Below, piece after piece: positions 8,233 to 16,144 of a DNA stretch of 54,528 nt. The notes beneath the pieces were generated by a model. The model was not told the DNA's origin. It ran no database searches and was given only the letters and a program-made list of their open reading frames with translations. This DNA comes from Flammeovirgaceae bacterium BBD 1991-12. Lineage in GTDB: Bacteria; Bacteroidota; Bacteroidia; Cytophagales; Cyclobacteriaceae. Both the position numbers and the translations under genes were made by a program. Every line of letters starts with the position of its first letter. Within the stretch, counting starts at the first letter, position 1. The stretch is taken from positions 1 to 54,528 of the forward strand of contig LYSV01000078.1 in the NCBI GenBank assembly GCA_001657315.1, written 5' to 3'.

Positions 8233-8625
8233 ATGCTCGATAAACTGAAAAAAATATTGTCGACTCCGGAATGGTTAGAAAACTTAGTAACACCTAAGGA
8301 TAAGAGGGCTTCATTCATACTGACCTATGACAAACTGGTTATCGGGTTTCTCAATGTTGCAGATGGGAAATGGGAATTCAGCTATTCAGAAGACTTCAAA
8401 AAACAGGACGAATTAAAACCGATCGTTGATTTTCCGGATAAGAACAGGATTTATACTTCTACTGATCTATGGCCATTCTTTGCTTCGAGGATACCAAGCC
8501 TCAGTCGTCCTTCTATAAAAGAGATTTTAGATAAGAGTGAAATTGACTCAAATGATCTGGTCGAGTTGCTCAAGTTGTTTGGTCAGAAAACAATTTCAAA
8601 TCCTTTTCATCTTCAGGCGGCATGA
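8233..8625 (+). CDS. HipS-like protein (detached HipA N-terminal domain)
   Basis: This 130-residue protein starts 3 bases after the kinase stop, so the two are surely co-expressed. The segment IGFLNVADGKWEFSYSEDF followed by LWPFFASRIPSLSRPSIKE resembles the N-terminal subdomain 1 of HipA (G-x-L...F-x-Y then LPxFFxxLLPEG), which in HipBST is the separate antitoxin HipS. Here it would bind and silence the kinase. The C-terminal helix-rich tail (DLVELLKLFGQKTISNPFHL) is longer than the HipA_N core. The function is inferred from similarity and pairing. Confidence 0.7.
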   Translation: MLDKLKKILSTPEWLENLVTPKDKRASFILTYDKLVIGFLNVADGKWEFSYSEDFKKQDELKPIVDFPDKNRIYTSTDLWPFFASRIPSLSRPSIKEILDKSEIDSNDLVELLKLFGQKTISNPFHLQAA

Positions 8626-8696
8626 TTAAAACCGTTGCGCTTTAGTAATTTTAACTACGCGTTACAGCCGTCTTTTTCATGCTTTGTGAATTTAGT

Positions 8697-8736
8697 AAAA
8701 TCAAAGAATCAGTTTGGTTTTATGAGCGATTGGGGC
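8697..8736 (+). repeat. 40-bp imperfect direct repeat, right copy
   Basis: Partner of 7127-7166, located just after the HipS-like gene; see that entry for the match. Together the copies bracket the two-gene kinase cassette. Confidence 0.45.
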
Positions 8737-8810
8737 GACTTTGGCAGGGAAGAGTGGTATCCCTGGTAAATCCCCGTGCCTTACCAGATACCTTACTTCA
8801 TTAGTATAGA

Positions 8811-9983
8811 ATGGAATTCCCCGTTATCATAATAATTATTGTCCTGTTAATGGCTCTAACGAGGGTTGTTACCGTCGTAATTCATGAAATGGGGCATGCA
8901 CTGGCTGGTTTGGTTCTCTTAAGCGGCGTAATCTCTATTTATATAGGTTCCTATGGTGATCCTAAAAAGGGAGTACATTTTGGCATCGGACGATTGAAGA
9001 TCCATTTCAGGTATAACCCCCTTTTATGGAATCATGGTGTATGTGTTTCCAATTCCACACAGACATCACTTCTGCGAAGCTATATTTTCACTTTAGCCGG
9101 ACCACTGGCATCTTTGCTTACAGCAATTACTTGTCTTTACTTGCTAATAAGTCCGGATTCACATGGTTCTGTAAAATTGATTGCGGTATTCCTGCTTTTT
9201 TCATCTCTTCAGGATTTCTTTCAAAATATCCGTCCCAGTGAAAATCCGATATTACTGTATGATGGATCACTGACTTACAATGACGGGCAGACTTTAAAAC
9301 TTCTCAGGAGCTATAAAAATGCCTACAAGGAGTTAGTTACACTGAACCATTTTCACACTAACGGACAGGTAAAAAAGGGAATAGAATTTTTTGAAGATGT
9401 CTATTCAAGAAAGAAGGAGCCAAATCTGCTACGTATGGGTATGTCCTTATACATGGAAGATGAAAATTACAGTAAGACCATAGCTTTGTTTGATCAGCTT
9501 AAGGTTATGACCAACCTCACTTCTGATGATTATTGCAGGCATGCATTGGCCCATTCCCATTCTGATGATCATTCAAAAGCATTGGAGTTATACAATGAGT
9601 CTTTGAAAATGGATCCAACGAACTTTTATGCACTGAATAATCGTGGATACACACTTAATATATTTGGACATTACGAAAATGCAATAAAGGACTTTAATAG
9701 AGCGATAGAACTTGATCCAAAATCTTCACATGCTTACAATAACCGTGGTTTGTCAAAGATTAAAATGGGGAATGAAACAGAAGGACTGGGTGATATAAAA
9801 ATATCTATGGAGATGGATGATAAAAATTCGTATGCATATAAAAACCTGGGCATATATCATAAGGATAGGGGAGAATTGGAGAAGGCTATGGAATTTTTTC
9901 TGAAAGCAAAAAATATGGACCCAAAAACACATGACTTAAGTGACTTGATACTTGAGATGGAAAGCCAGATAAAAGGCATGTGA
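8811..9983 (+). CDS. M50-like membrane metallopeptidase fused to TPR repeats
   Basis: The N-terminal part (about residues 1-160) has three to four hydrophobic helices, the first carrying the zinc motif HEMGH (residues 25-29), typical of site-2-protease-like M50 peptidases; SYIFTLAGPLASLL matches the NxxAGPxxN-like region, though the canonical second-motif NPDG is not obvious. From about residue 180 the protein consists of tetratricopeptide repeats (YSKTIALFDQLKV, HSKALELYNESLKMDPTN, YENAIKDFNRAIELDPKS, LEKAMEFFLKAKNMDPKT). The TPRs probably recruit a substrate or partner in the cytoplasm. Neighbours give no clue. Active-site completeness is uncertain. Confidence 0.75.
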   Translation: MEFPVIIIIIVLLMALTRVVTVVIHEMGHALAGLVLLSGVISIYIGSYGDPKKGVHFGIGRLKIHFRYNPLLWNHGVCVSNSTQTSLLRSYIFTLAGPLASLLTAITCLYLLISPDSHGSVKLIAVFLLFSSLQDFFQNIRPSENPILLYDGSLTYNDGQTLKLLRSYKNAYKELVTLNHFHTNGQVKKGIEFFEDVYSRKKEPNLLRMGMSLYMEDENYSKTIALFDQLKVMTNLTSDDYCRHALAHSHSDDHSKALELYNESLKMDPTNFYALNNRGYTLNIFGHYENAIKDFNRAIELDPKSSHAYNNRGLSKIKMGNETEGLGDIKISMEMDDKNSYAYKNLGIYHKDRGELEKAMEFFLKAKNMDPKTHDLSDLILEMESQIKGM

Positions 9984-10175
9984 TGTCAAATAAGGATTAT
10001 ATCCATCTAAAACACGTAGGTTTACTACACACCTTATATCATTGAGTCCGTGCAACTGAAAGAGATAAATACCCGACTTCAGCAATAATTTCGACAATTG
10101 AATTCAAAGAAAATGAGGTTATTCGGATAACCGGAACTGATATGTCAATAATAAATCACGCATCACCGTTAGCCA

Positions 10176-10609
10176 ATGGAATTATCAATACGAACTGTCG
10201 AAATCAAAGACTCAGCACCCATAGCGAAGCTCTCAGGTCAATTAGGCTATGCATCCAACATTCATTCGGTTCAAGACCGACTGACCGAAATCATAAAAAG
10301 CAGGGATCACTGCGTTTTTATAGTTGAGGATAATGAAAAAACAGTGGGCTGGATCCATGGATTCTATGCATTGAAGGTCGAGTCAGATCCTTTTATAGAG
10401 ATTGGAGGCCTGGTGGTAGATGAAAACTACCGGAAAAAGGGGACCGGAAAAAACTGGTAGACAGGATCATCCAATGGGCTGAATCGGGTAAATGTAAAAA
10501 AGTGAGGGTGAGGTGCAACAGTATCCGAAAAGAAAGCCATTTATTCTATGAGAATATGGGATTTGCCCTGAACAAGGAACAGAAAGTATTTGACATGCAA
10601 CTGGGTTGA
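10176..10609 (+). pseudogene. GNAT acetyltransferase broken by a one-base frameshift
   Basis: The first frame encodes a normal GNAT N-terminus through the strand IGGLVVDENYRKKGTGK and then stops at 10458-10460. The lost continuation is intact in another frame: KLVDRIIQWAESGKCKKVRVR, then FYENMGFALNKEQ, ending at 10609. Adding one A to the six-A run at 10448-10453 would restore a single protein of about 144 residues with the acetyl-CoA loop reading RKKGTGKKLV. Either a recent inactivating mutation or a sequencing/assembly error in the homopolymer explains it. Confidence 0.85.
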
Positions 10610-10714
10610 ATGTTGTAGATCATATTTTTTGATAACCTATTTGTGCCAACCACCATTTTCCCTGTAGAACCATTAATCTTTGACTTTGGTTGTCTGATCA
10701 GGTAACTTCGCTTA

Positions 10715-11066
10715 ATGCAAGAAAAGTACCTCAGAGATATTTATGTCTATGGAACTGATTTTTGGGACTTTTACAACTCACAAAATAAGAAGGTTCAGGA
10801 TAAAATAGATTGGGTAATAGGCTTGATTCGAACCCTTAAAATGATTCCTGAACGATTTTTCAAACATTTAGAGGGGACTGATGGGTTGTTTGAGATCAGG
10901 ATTAAAGTAGGCAGTAATATCTACAGGGTTTTTTTGCTTTTTTGACGAGGGTAACTTAGTGATTGTCTTGAATGGATTTCAGAAGAAGTCTCAGAAAACC
11001 CCTAAAAATGAAATTAAAAAAGCTGAACGTTTAAAGAAACAGTACTATGAAGACAAAAGAAAATAA
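10715..11066 (+). pseudogene. RelE/HigB-like toxin, frameshifted in a T run
   Basis: Paralogue of the toxin at the window start (shared KHLEGTDGLFEIRI, SNIYRVF and FQKKSQKTP). The frame from ATG 10715 runs to [10 protein letters not shown] and stops; the rest ([21 protein letters not shown]...YYEDKRK) continues in another frame to 11066. Seven Ts at 10929-10935 where six would keep the frame account for the break. The repaired protein would be about 116 residues and its end overlaps the antitoxin start by 20 bases. Possible readings are a dead toxin with a surviving antitoxin, a phase-variable run, or a sequence error. Confidence 0.88.
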
Positions 11067-11352
11067 ACTGGTATCATGGGATGATCATATTGATAAAAAG
11101 CATGGAAAGCCCGGAACACCTTCTCGTGATAAATATGAGGAAGAATTTGAGGCTTTTAAAATTGGTGTTTTGATCCAGGAGGCAAGAAAACGCAAAAACC
11201 TAACTCAGGAGGAACTTGCCGAGAGAGTTGGAACCACAAAAAACTACATCTCGAGAATTGAAAATAACGCAAGTGATATCCGACTGTCAACGCTTATGAG
11301 AATTATCAGGGAAGGACTCGGAGGGCATTTAAAACTTAGTCTTGACATATAA
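11047..11352 (+). CDS. HTH antitoxin (HigA/XRE-like), paralogue of 300-599
   Basis: A 101-residue antitoxin with the same layout as the first locus: N-terminal [21 protein letters not shown] segment and a C-terminal XRE helix-turn-helix ([20 protein letters not shown], about residues 55-75). It remains intact although its toxin is frameshifted, as expected because toxin loss is tolerated while the antitoxin may still silence related toxins or repress the operon. It might cross-neutralise the intact toxin at the window start; this is inference from similarity. Confidence 0.85.
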   Translation: MKTKENKLVSWDDHIDKKHGKPGTPSRDKYEEEFEAFKIGVLIQEARKRKNLTQEELAERVGTTKNYISRIENNASDIRLSTLMRIIREGLGGHLKLSLDI

Positions 11353-11423
11353 ACACGAAAGTATAACAAACTATCCCCCCTCTGGCGCCTCTGTGCATGG
11401 TTCTGATACCTCTGCACTAAACG

Positions 11424-11705
11424 CTATGCAGCCCCGTCCCCACTCCCCTTCATCTCCTCATGCGCCCCCTCGAAGAATTTGATCAGAAAGTACATACTTT
11501 CCGCAATCTCAGAGAATTCATACGGCAGGCCCGTCGACTCGATGTACATAAGGTAAATGCCCCACACCTCATGCAGGTGTTTTTGATAGGCTCTCGGGCA
11601 GCGAAAATCAAATAACCTTTCCAGGCTGTTGATCACCTCTTCGGTGGGTTTGCGGAAATCAGGTGACTGGTCGGGTTCTTGTTCTGTGATATTTGGGTGG
11701 TTCAT
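11424..11705 (-). CDS. small hypothetical protein, divergent from HTH gene
   Basis: A 93-residue acidic protein on the minus strand that I do not recognise. It is mostly helical in appearance (PTEEVINSLERLFDFR, then YLMYIESTGLPYEFSEIAE, then YFLIKFFEGAHEEMKG) and has no signal peptide or membrane segment. Its start faces the 36-bp palindrome at 11735-11770 and the divergent HTH gene at 11795, so both may be controlled from that operator. Coding status is supported by position and a coherent amino-acid pattern rather than homology. Confidence 0.55.
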   Translation of the reverse strand: MNHPNITEQEPDQSPDFRKPTEEVINSLERLFDFRCPRAYQKHLHEVWGIYLMYIESTGLPYEFSEIAESMYFLIKFFEGAHEEMKGSGDGAA

Positions 11706-11734
11706 GGGGATTTTTTTAAAAATGATAGGTAAAT

Positions 11735-11770
11735 ATACAAAGGGTAGTCTATATAGACTACCCTTTGTAT
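11735..11770. promoter_or_regulatory. 36-bp perfect palindrome in a divergent intergenic region
   Basis: Each 18-base half (ATACAAAGGGTAGTCTAT on the left) is matched exactly by its reverse complement, with the centre between 11752 and 11753. It lies 25 bases before the HTH gene and 30 bases before the divergent small gene. It is most simply an operator for the HTH protein; a cruciform or bidirectional terminator is less likely because neither flanking gene ends here. Confidence 0.75.
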
Positions 11771-11794
11771 TAAAAATTCTCGTTGATTGCTTCC

Positions 11795-12028
11795 ATGTTA
11801 GATAGAGAGGAATTTAAAAACAGAATAGGCCAAAAGATTAGGGAGGTTAGAGAAAGTAAAGGTATATCACAAAAGGACTTTGAGTTTTTGGAATTTGGCA
11901 TAGAAAGACAGATGCTTTCCAAAATTGAAAGAGGACTAAGGTACCCTGAATTATACACTTTGTACAGAATAGCGAAAACATTGAATGTCAGTCTGAGTGA
12001 ATTACTGAAGGGTGTCGACAACGATTGA
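11795..12028 (+). CDS. small XRE-family HTH regulator
   Basis: A 77-residue protein that is essentially one XRE helix-turn-helix (IGQKIREVRESKGISQKDF, then MLSKIERGLRYPELYTLYRIAKTLNVSLSELL). ATG 11795 is chosen; a TTG at 11783 would add only four residues. Such single-domain regulators usually control their own promoter and a neighbour, and the perfect palindrome at 11735-11770 just upstream fits that. No toxin partner is seen downstream, so it may be an orphan regulator or a C1-type repressor relic. Confidence 0.85.
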   Translation: MLDREEFKNRIGQKIREVRESKGISQKDFEFLEFGIERQMLSKIERGLRYPELYTLYRIAKTLNVSLSELLKGVDND

Positions 12029-12482
12029 CCACTTAAACATAAAGATCATTATAATTGATCATTAAGAATGCCAAAGACATTATGGAGTGTCCGCAAATAG
12101 GGTTGCTCTGTTTTGGTTCATTTGCAAAAAAAGCCTCGATGTTGGCAGAACATTGAAAACTTAATATATTTATCGCACAGAATCAACACATATTTAACCT
12201 GACCTGTAACTACCCGAAAACCTTTGAGAAAATGAATAACCGCACAACAAACCCCCAATACACATGTATACATAAGGCAGATTTGAGGTAAAGCGTCCCT
12301 GTGCGAACGCACAGCGCACGCCCGCCACTCTCCACAGTACTTGCTATTACCCCTTGCCCATACCGCAAGGTAGCTTTTACAATACTTTATACTGAACCCG
12401 GATCATCAGAACCCATGAAAAAATATAACTTATTCAATTCGGAATTACCCAAAAATAATACAGAAACCTACATTCCTTGTAC
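12029..12482. other. intergenic, no gene seen
   Basis: No supported gene. The only structure noticed is a small hairpin, TGTGCGAACGCACA, near 12299-12312. Short frames on both strands lack motifs. The stretch leads into the 21-bp tandem repeat that starts at 12483. Confidence 0.5.
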
Positions 12483-12734
12483 AGGATCACTAAGTAGTGG
12501 TACAGAATCATTTTGCGCCACAGAAAAATGACCAGGAGGCATGAAAAGATCATACTGCGGCACTGGAATACCACAGTGCAGCATGAAGGAATGGCAGGTA
12601 CGCATCAGAATATCACGCTGCAGGATGGGAATATCATTTTGTGGCTGAAAGAAACCCCGGAGAGGCATAATTATTTCACAATGCAGCACCCGGAAATCGC
12701 TTTGCAGCATGAAGGGATGAGGGATATGTGCGTT
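12483..12734. repeat. degenerate 21-bp tandem repeat, 12 units
   Basis: Twelve consecutive 21-base units start at 12483, 12504, 12525 and so on to 12714, with no length change. Clear units include AATATCACGCTGCAG plus GATGGG (12609) and GAAATCGCTTTGCAG plus CATGAA (12693); the consensus is roughly (G/A)AAATCA(C/T)NNTGCAGCATGAA. In the plus frame this is a heptapeptide near N-I-T-L-Q-H-E; unit 1 contains a TAG, and ATG 12513 opens a 92-codon frame across the rest. The minus strand is also open. Whether either is translated is unclear; decayed repeat DNA is the safer reading. Confidence 0.75.
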
Positions 12735-12819
12735 TGGGTCGGCAATCGGCAAATCTTAAAGAAAATCAGAAAGAAAAACAGGAAACAATAAACAACAAAC
12801 CATAAACAAACAATCAATT

Positions 12820-13467
12820 ATGAACAACACATTAGAAGGACGACTACTCTTTGCACAAAATGCAATCACCAATGCCATCAACTACACCGAGGTGAAAAAC
12901 TTGCTGACGGAGTTTGGCTATACGGACAAGCGGCTGCAGGAAGGCCGGCAGTTGTATGAAAAGGCCAATGAGCTACAGGTAAAACAGCAGAAGGAGTATG
13001 GCGATCAGTTTGCCGCCACGGATGCACTGAATGCCGCCAAGGCCTCGGCTAACCGGCAGTATGTCAACCACCTGAAGCTGGCCCGCATAGCCCTGTCAAA
13101 GGACCGCGGCGCGGAAGAAAGTCTTCAGCTTCGTGGTGACCGCAAGCGCACCCTGTCCGGCTGGCTCAAGCAGTCCAGGGCCTTTTATGCCAACGCACTG
13201 GCCAGCGATGAGGTGCTTGCCGCTTTGGGTAGATTTGGCATCACTTCGGAGAAGCTAACGGCCGTACAGCAGGAGGTATCCGGAGTAGAGCAGGCCCTAA
13301 ACCGCCAGCTGCAGGAAAAAGGCGAGGCCCAGGCCGCCACCCAGGAGCGCGACGAAGCCTTTGACGCCCTGCAGGAGTGGATGAGCGACTTTATAGCCGT
13401 GGCCCGTATCGCCCTGGAAGGGCAGCCTCAGTATCTGGAGGTGCTTGGTGTGGTACAGCCGGGGTAG
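12820..13467 (+). CDS. helical hypothetical protein
   Basis: A 215-residue protein rich in Ala, Gln, Glu and Leu with an almost entirely helical pattern and no signal peptide or membrane segment. Two related halves seem present: LARIALSKDRGAEESLQLRG near residues 87-106 and VARIALEGQPQYLEVLGVV at the C-terminus, suggesting an internal duplication of a helical bundle. I recognise it only as a Bacteroidota hypothetical family of unknown function. It follows the 21-bp repeat by 85 bases. Its higher GC content compared with the following gene is noticeable. Confidence 0.75.
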   Translation: MNNTLEGRLLFAQNAITNAINYTEVKNLLTEFGYTDKRLQEGRQLYEKANELQVKQQKEYGDQFAATDALNAAKASANRQYVNHLKLARIALSKDRGAEESLQLRGDRKRTLSGWLKQSRAFYANALASDEVLAALGRFGITSEKLTAVQQEVSGVEQALNRQLQEKGEAQAATQERDEAFDALQEWMSDFIAVARIALEGQPQYLEVLGVVQPG

Positions 13468-13623
13468 GGAGTTTGAAGGACCTGGCCCTTGTGTGGTGGG
13501 GCCGGGTTTTTGGAAGATTGTAGTAACTTTAAATTAAGTAGTTGTATGTTAATTGCAAGGATTTGCAGTCTTCGACATCATACATCGCTGTAATTATTGT
13601 AAGCCAAACGAAAAAGGATTCTT

Positions 13624-14874
13624 ATGATTCCAGAAGACTTCAAAGAACATCCGGTACATGATAAATTACAACAATTGTCTCAACGGCTAAATGAGGATGA
13701 GATTAAGGAGGAGGTTGATATTGATAGCTATTCTCTTTATGAATCTGCACATCAATATATAGTTGATCGGTTGAGATTAACAATTCCTATTTTAGTTCAG
13801 GAAAATGAATTGAATTTACTGTCAAATGAAATTGAAGCAGGTCTACAACAAATTAATAATTTCATTGGAACTCGCAATACAGGAAATCTAAATAGTGCAG
13901 ACAACAATTTTTATTCGGCCTTAAACCGAACCAGAAACCTGCCTCTTCCTTTTGCCAAGAACGATTTCAACTACTCAAAAGCTATTGCAGATTTTCAAGA
14001 ATTAATAAAGAGCAAGTATGAAGCCATAGACCTTGAGAATACTAACTTGAAAAATGAAATTGAAGAGCTTAAAGAAGATTTGAAGGTCAAAACCAATGAA
14101 TTCAAAAGTAATTTAGAAGCCAAACAGGAAGAATTAAACGTTCTTAGCAAGGCGCTGGAAGAAAAAGAGAACGATATAGAATCATTGACAGAAGAGTACC
14201 AAACGAAACATGATAATATAAGCATCAAATTAGAGAAAACTTTCGAGGAAGATAGACAAGAATATAGAAATGAAATTGATGAACAGAAAAAGACATATAG
14301 ATTAGAGATAGATGATTTAAAAGAAGCAATCAATACTGATACGTCCGATTTGGTAAAAAGGCTCCAGCAAAAATTGGATGAGGCCAAAAAGATTGTGAGT
14401 GTCGTCGGAAATATTGGAGTGACAGGAAACTTTCAAAGAATAGCAAACGATCATAAAAAGACAGCGGATCATTGGAGGATAATCGCAATAATATTCATGA
14501 CGGTACTTTCGGGACTATTGGTTTACACAATATGGGATATCAGTCATGGTGATGATTTTGACTGGGTGAAATCTTTAATAAGAATCATTGCGGCGGCAGC
14601 ACTTTCTTATCCTGCGACTTATGCTTCAAGAGAGTCGAATAAGCACAGAAAATTGGAGGCATTTAATAGGAGGAATGAGCTTGAGTTGGCTTCTATTGAA
14701 CCTTTTATAGAGCTATTGCCGGAGGAAAAGAAACAGGAGATCAAAGAAAAACTGGCAGAAAAATATTTTGGTAATAATGACCCTCAACAAGAGGGAACAG
14801 ACTCCAGTCAGGATTTATCGGTTGCTGGATTTGAAAAGGTTATCAAAGCAGTTTCAACTTTGTTGAATAAATGA
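13624..14874 (+). CDS. coiled-coil membrane protein of unknown function
   Basis: A 416-residue protein. Residues about 1-125 are a soluble helical domain; about 130-265 form a long charged coiled coil (ENTNLKNEIEELKEDLK, QEELNVLSKALEEKEND); about 295-345 hold two membrane segments (IIAIIFMTVLSGLLVYTIW and IRIIAAAALSYPATYA) separated by a short loop; and a cytoplasmic tail with ELASIEPFIELLPEEKKQE ends the protein. Base composition is more AT-rich than the preceding gene. A coiled-coil sensor linked to a two-helix membrane unit is an arrangement also used by abortive-infection effectors, but no specific family is recognised. Confidence 0.75.
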   Translation: MIPEDFKEHPVHDKLQQLSQRLNEDEIKEEVDIDSYSLYESAHQYIVDRLRLTIPILVQENELNLLSNEIEAGLQQINNFIGTRNTGNLNSADNNFYSALNRTRNLPLPFAKNDFNYSKAIADFQELIKSKYEAIDLENTNLKNEIEELKEDLKVKTNEFKSNLEAKQEELNVLSKALEEKENDIESLTEEYQTKHDNISIKLEKTFEEDRQEYRNEIDEQKKTYRLEIDDLKEAINTDTSDLVKRLQQKLDEAKKIVSVVGNIGVTGNFQRIANDHKKTADHWRIIAIIFMTVLSGLLVYTIWDISHGDDFDWVKSLIRIIAAAALSYPATYASRESNKHRKLEAFNRRNELELASIEPFIELLPEEKKQEIKEKLAEKYFGNNDPQQEGTDSSQDLSVAGFEKVIKAVSTLLNK

Positions 14875-14985
14875 ATGTTTGGACTAGGATTGTGGCAGTG
14901 AGACGGCTTCTTTGATAGTATCAATTCTTCCGCTTAAACATTACTTTTAAGCATATTGATTTCTATTTCTGTCATTTTGAGCTAA

Positions 14986-16014
14986 GTGAGATACCTTTAT
15001 TTAATTATACTATTTATTACCTGCTTCTCCAACCTCGGTGCACAAGACAAAAACAACCTGGATCACCCGGAGCATTTGGCAAAGTGGTTGACACACAAAG
15101 CCGGCAATGAACGGGAAAAAGTGGATGCCATATTCTTTTGGATCACTGAAAATATTGAATACGACATAGAAACATACCATAAGGTAGAGAGAAGATATCC
15201 TGAATTTAACATTGCCCCTACCTATGACACAGCCGGGTATCTTAAAAGATACAATGATGAAGTAGCAAAAATAGTTCTCAACAAAAGGAAGGCCATTTGT
15301 GACGGATATTCCAGACTGTTCAAATCCCTTTGCGATTATTCAGGAATACAATGTGAGGTGGTCACAGGAATGGCCAAAATACCGCTTGAAACCAAACCGT
15401 CTCCACATGCATGGAATGCAGTCAGGCTAAATAACAAATGGCAACTGGTGGATGCTACATGGGCCAGTGGCAGTTTAAGCCTGTCAGAGGATTCCTTTAC
15501 AAGGAAACTAGACACGCTTTATTATCTGACCCCGCCGGAGGTTCTCATTATTGATCACTTCCCGGATGATCAAAAGTGGACATTGCTGGAAAGAGAATAC
15601 ACCTATGATCAGTTTTTAAATCATCCTGCACAAAGTACACACATGTATGCCAAAGGGTTAATGGATTATCATCCTAAGAGCAAATTGATTACTCCCGGCA
15701 GTGATGGATTAATTGAATTATCATATGAATTCAAAAGCTCATTTCCTCCATACGATATTACAATAATAGAAAGAGACATCCGGTCAAAATATGATCATCT
15801 GGATATTACGGTTTCAGCAGTGAATTATGACAGTATAATGAATGTATACCCGGATTTTGGGCAGCGAATCCCAAAAATTGAAATAGTCCGGACTGATGTT
15901 GCCGGGAATAGATTGACTTTTTTTGTAAAGCCCTTGACAAAAAACCTGAAGGGATTGCTGGTGTACATTGGCAGTAGTCTTCCATGTCTTGAATATGATG
16001 TAGACATCGAGTAA
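14986..16014 (+). CDS. secreted transglutaminase-like protein
   Basis: A 342-residue protein starting at GTG 14986, with a signal peptide (LYLIILFITCFSNLGAQ). The transglutaminase-like core follows: KAICDGYSRLFKSLC supplies the catalytic Cys, SPHAWNAV the His, and LVDATW the Asp, the standard Cys-His-Asp triad. WITENIEYDIETYH upstream is the usual first motif. Bacterial members are cysteine proteases or peptidases acting in the periplasm; the substrate is unknown. The C-terminal third is a beta-rich domain of unknown role. It appears monocistronic. Confidence 0.88.
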   Translation: MRYLYLIILFITCFSNLGAQDKNNLDHPEHLAKWLTHKAGNEREKVDAIFFWITENIEYDIETYHKVERRYPEFNIAPTYDTAGYLKRYNDEVAKIVLNKRKAICDGYSRLFKSLCDYSGIQCEVVTGMAKIPLETKPSPHAWNAVRLNNKWQLVDATWASGSLSLSEDSFTRKLDTLYYLTPPEVLIIDHFPDDQKWTLLEREYTYDQFLNHPAQSTHMYAKGLMDYHPKSKLITPGSDGLIELSYEFKSSFPPYDITIIERDIRSKYDHLDITVSAVNYDSIMNVYPDFGQRIPKIEIVRTDVAGNRLTFFVKPLTKNLKGLLVYIGSSLPCLEYDVDIE

Positions 16015-16144
16015 AGGCATATGTGTTAAAAAGACCACATATTTGCCTCCCTCCTTAAAAAAATATTCAGCATCTTGGGGAAAGGTTGCGGGCCCGCTAT
16101 AGGTAGAAAACACGCACAACACGGACACTTTGATCAAAACAGCT

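Noticed and set aside
10929-10935. Programmed ribosomal frameshift in the toxin
   Set aside because: The T run could slip, but the sister toxin at the window start is in one frame and no stimulatory structure is evident; mutation or sequence error is simpler.
12513-12791. 92-codon plus frame and opposing minus frame over the 21-bp repeat as real genes
   Set aside because: Both strands are open because of the repeat itself; unit 1 has an in-frame TAG and no start context favours either strand. Kept as a repeat.
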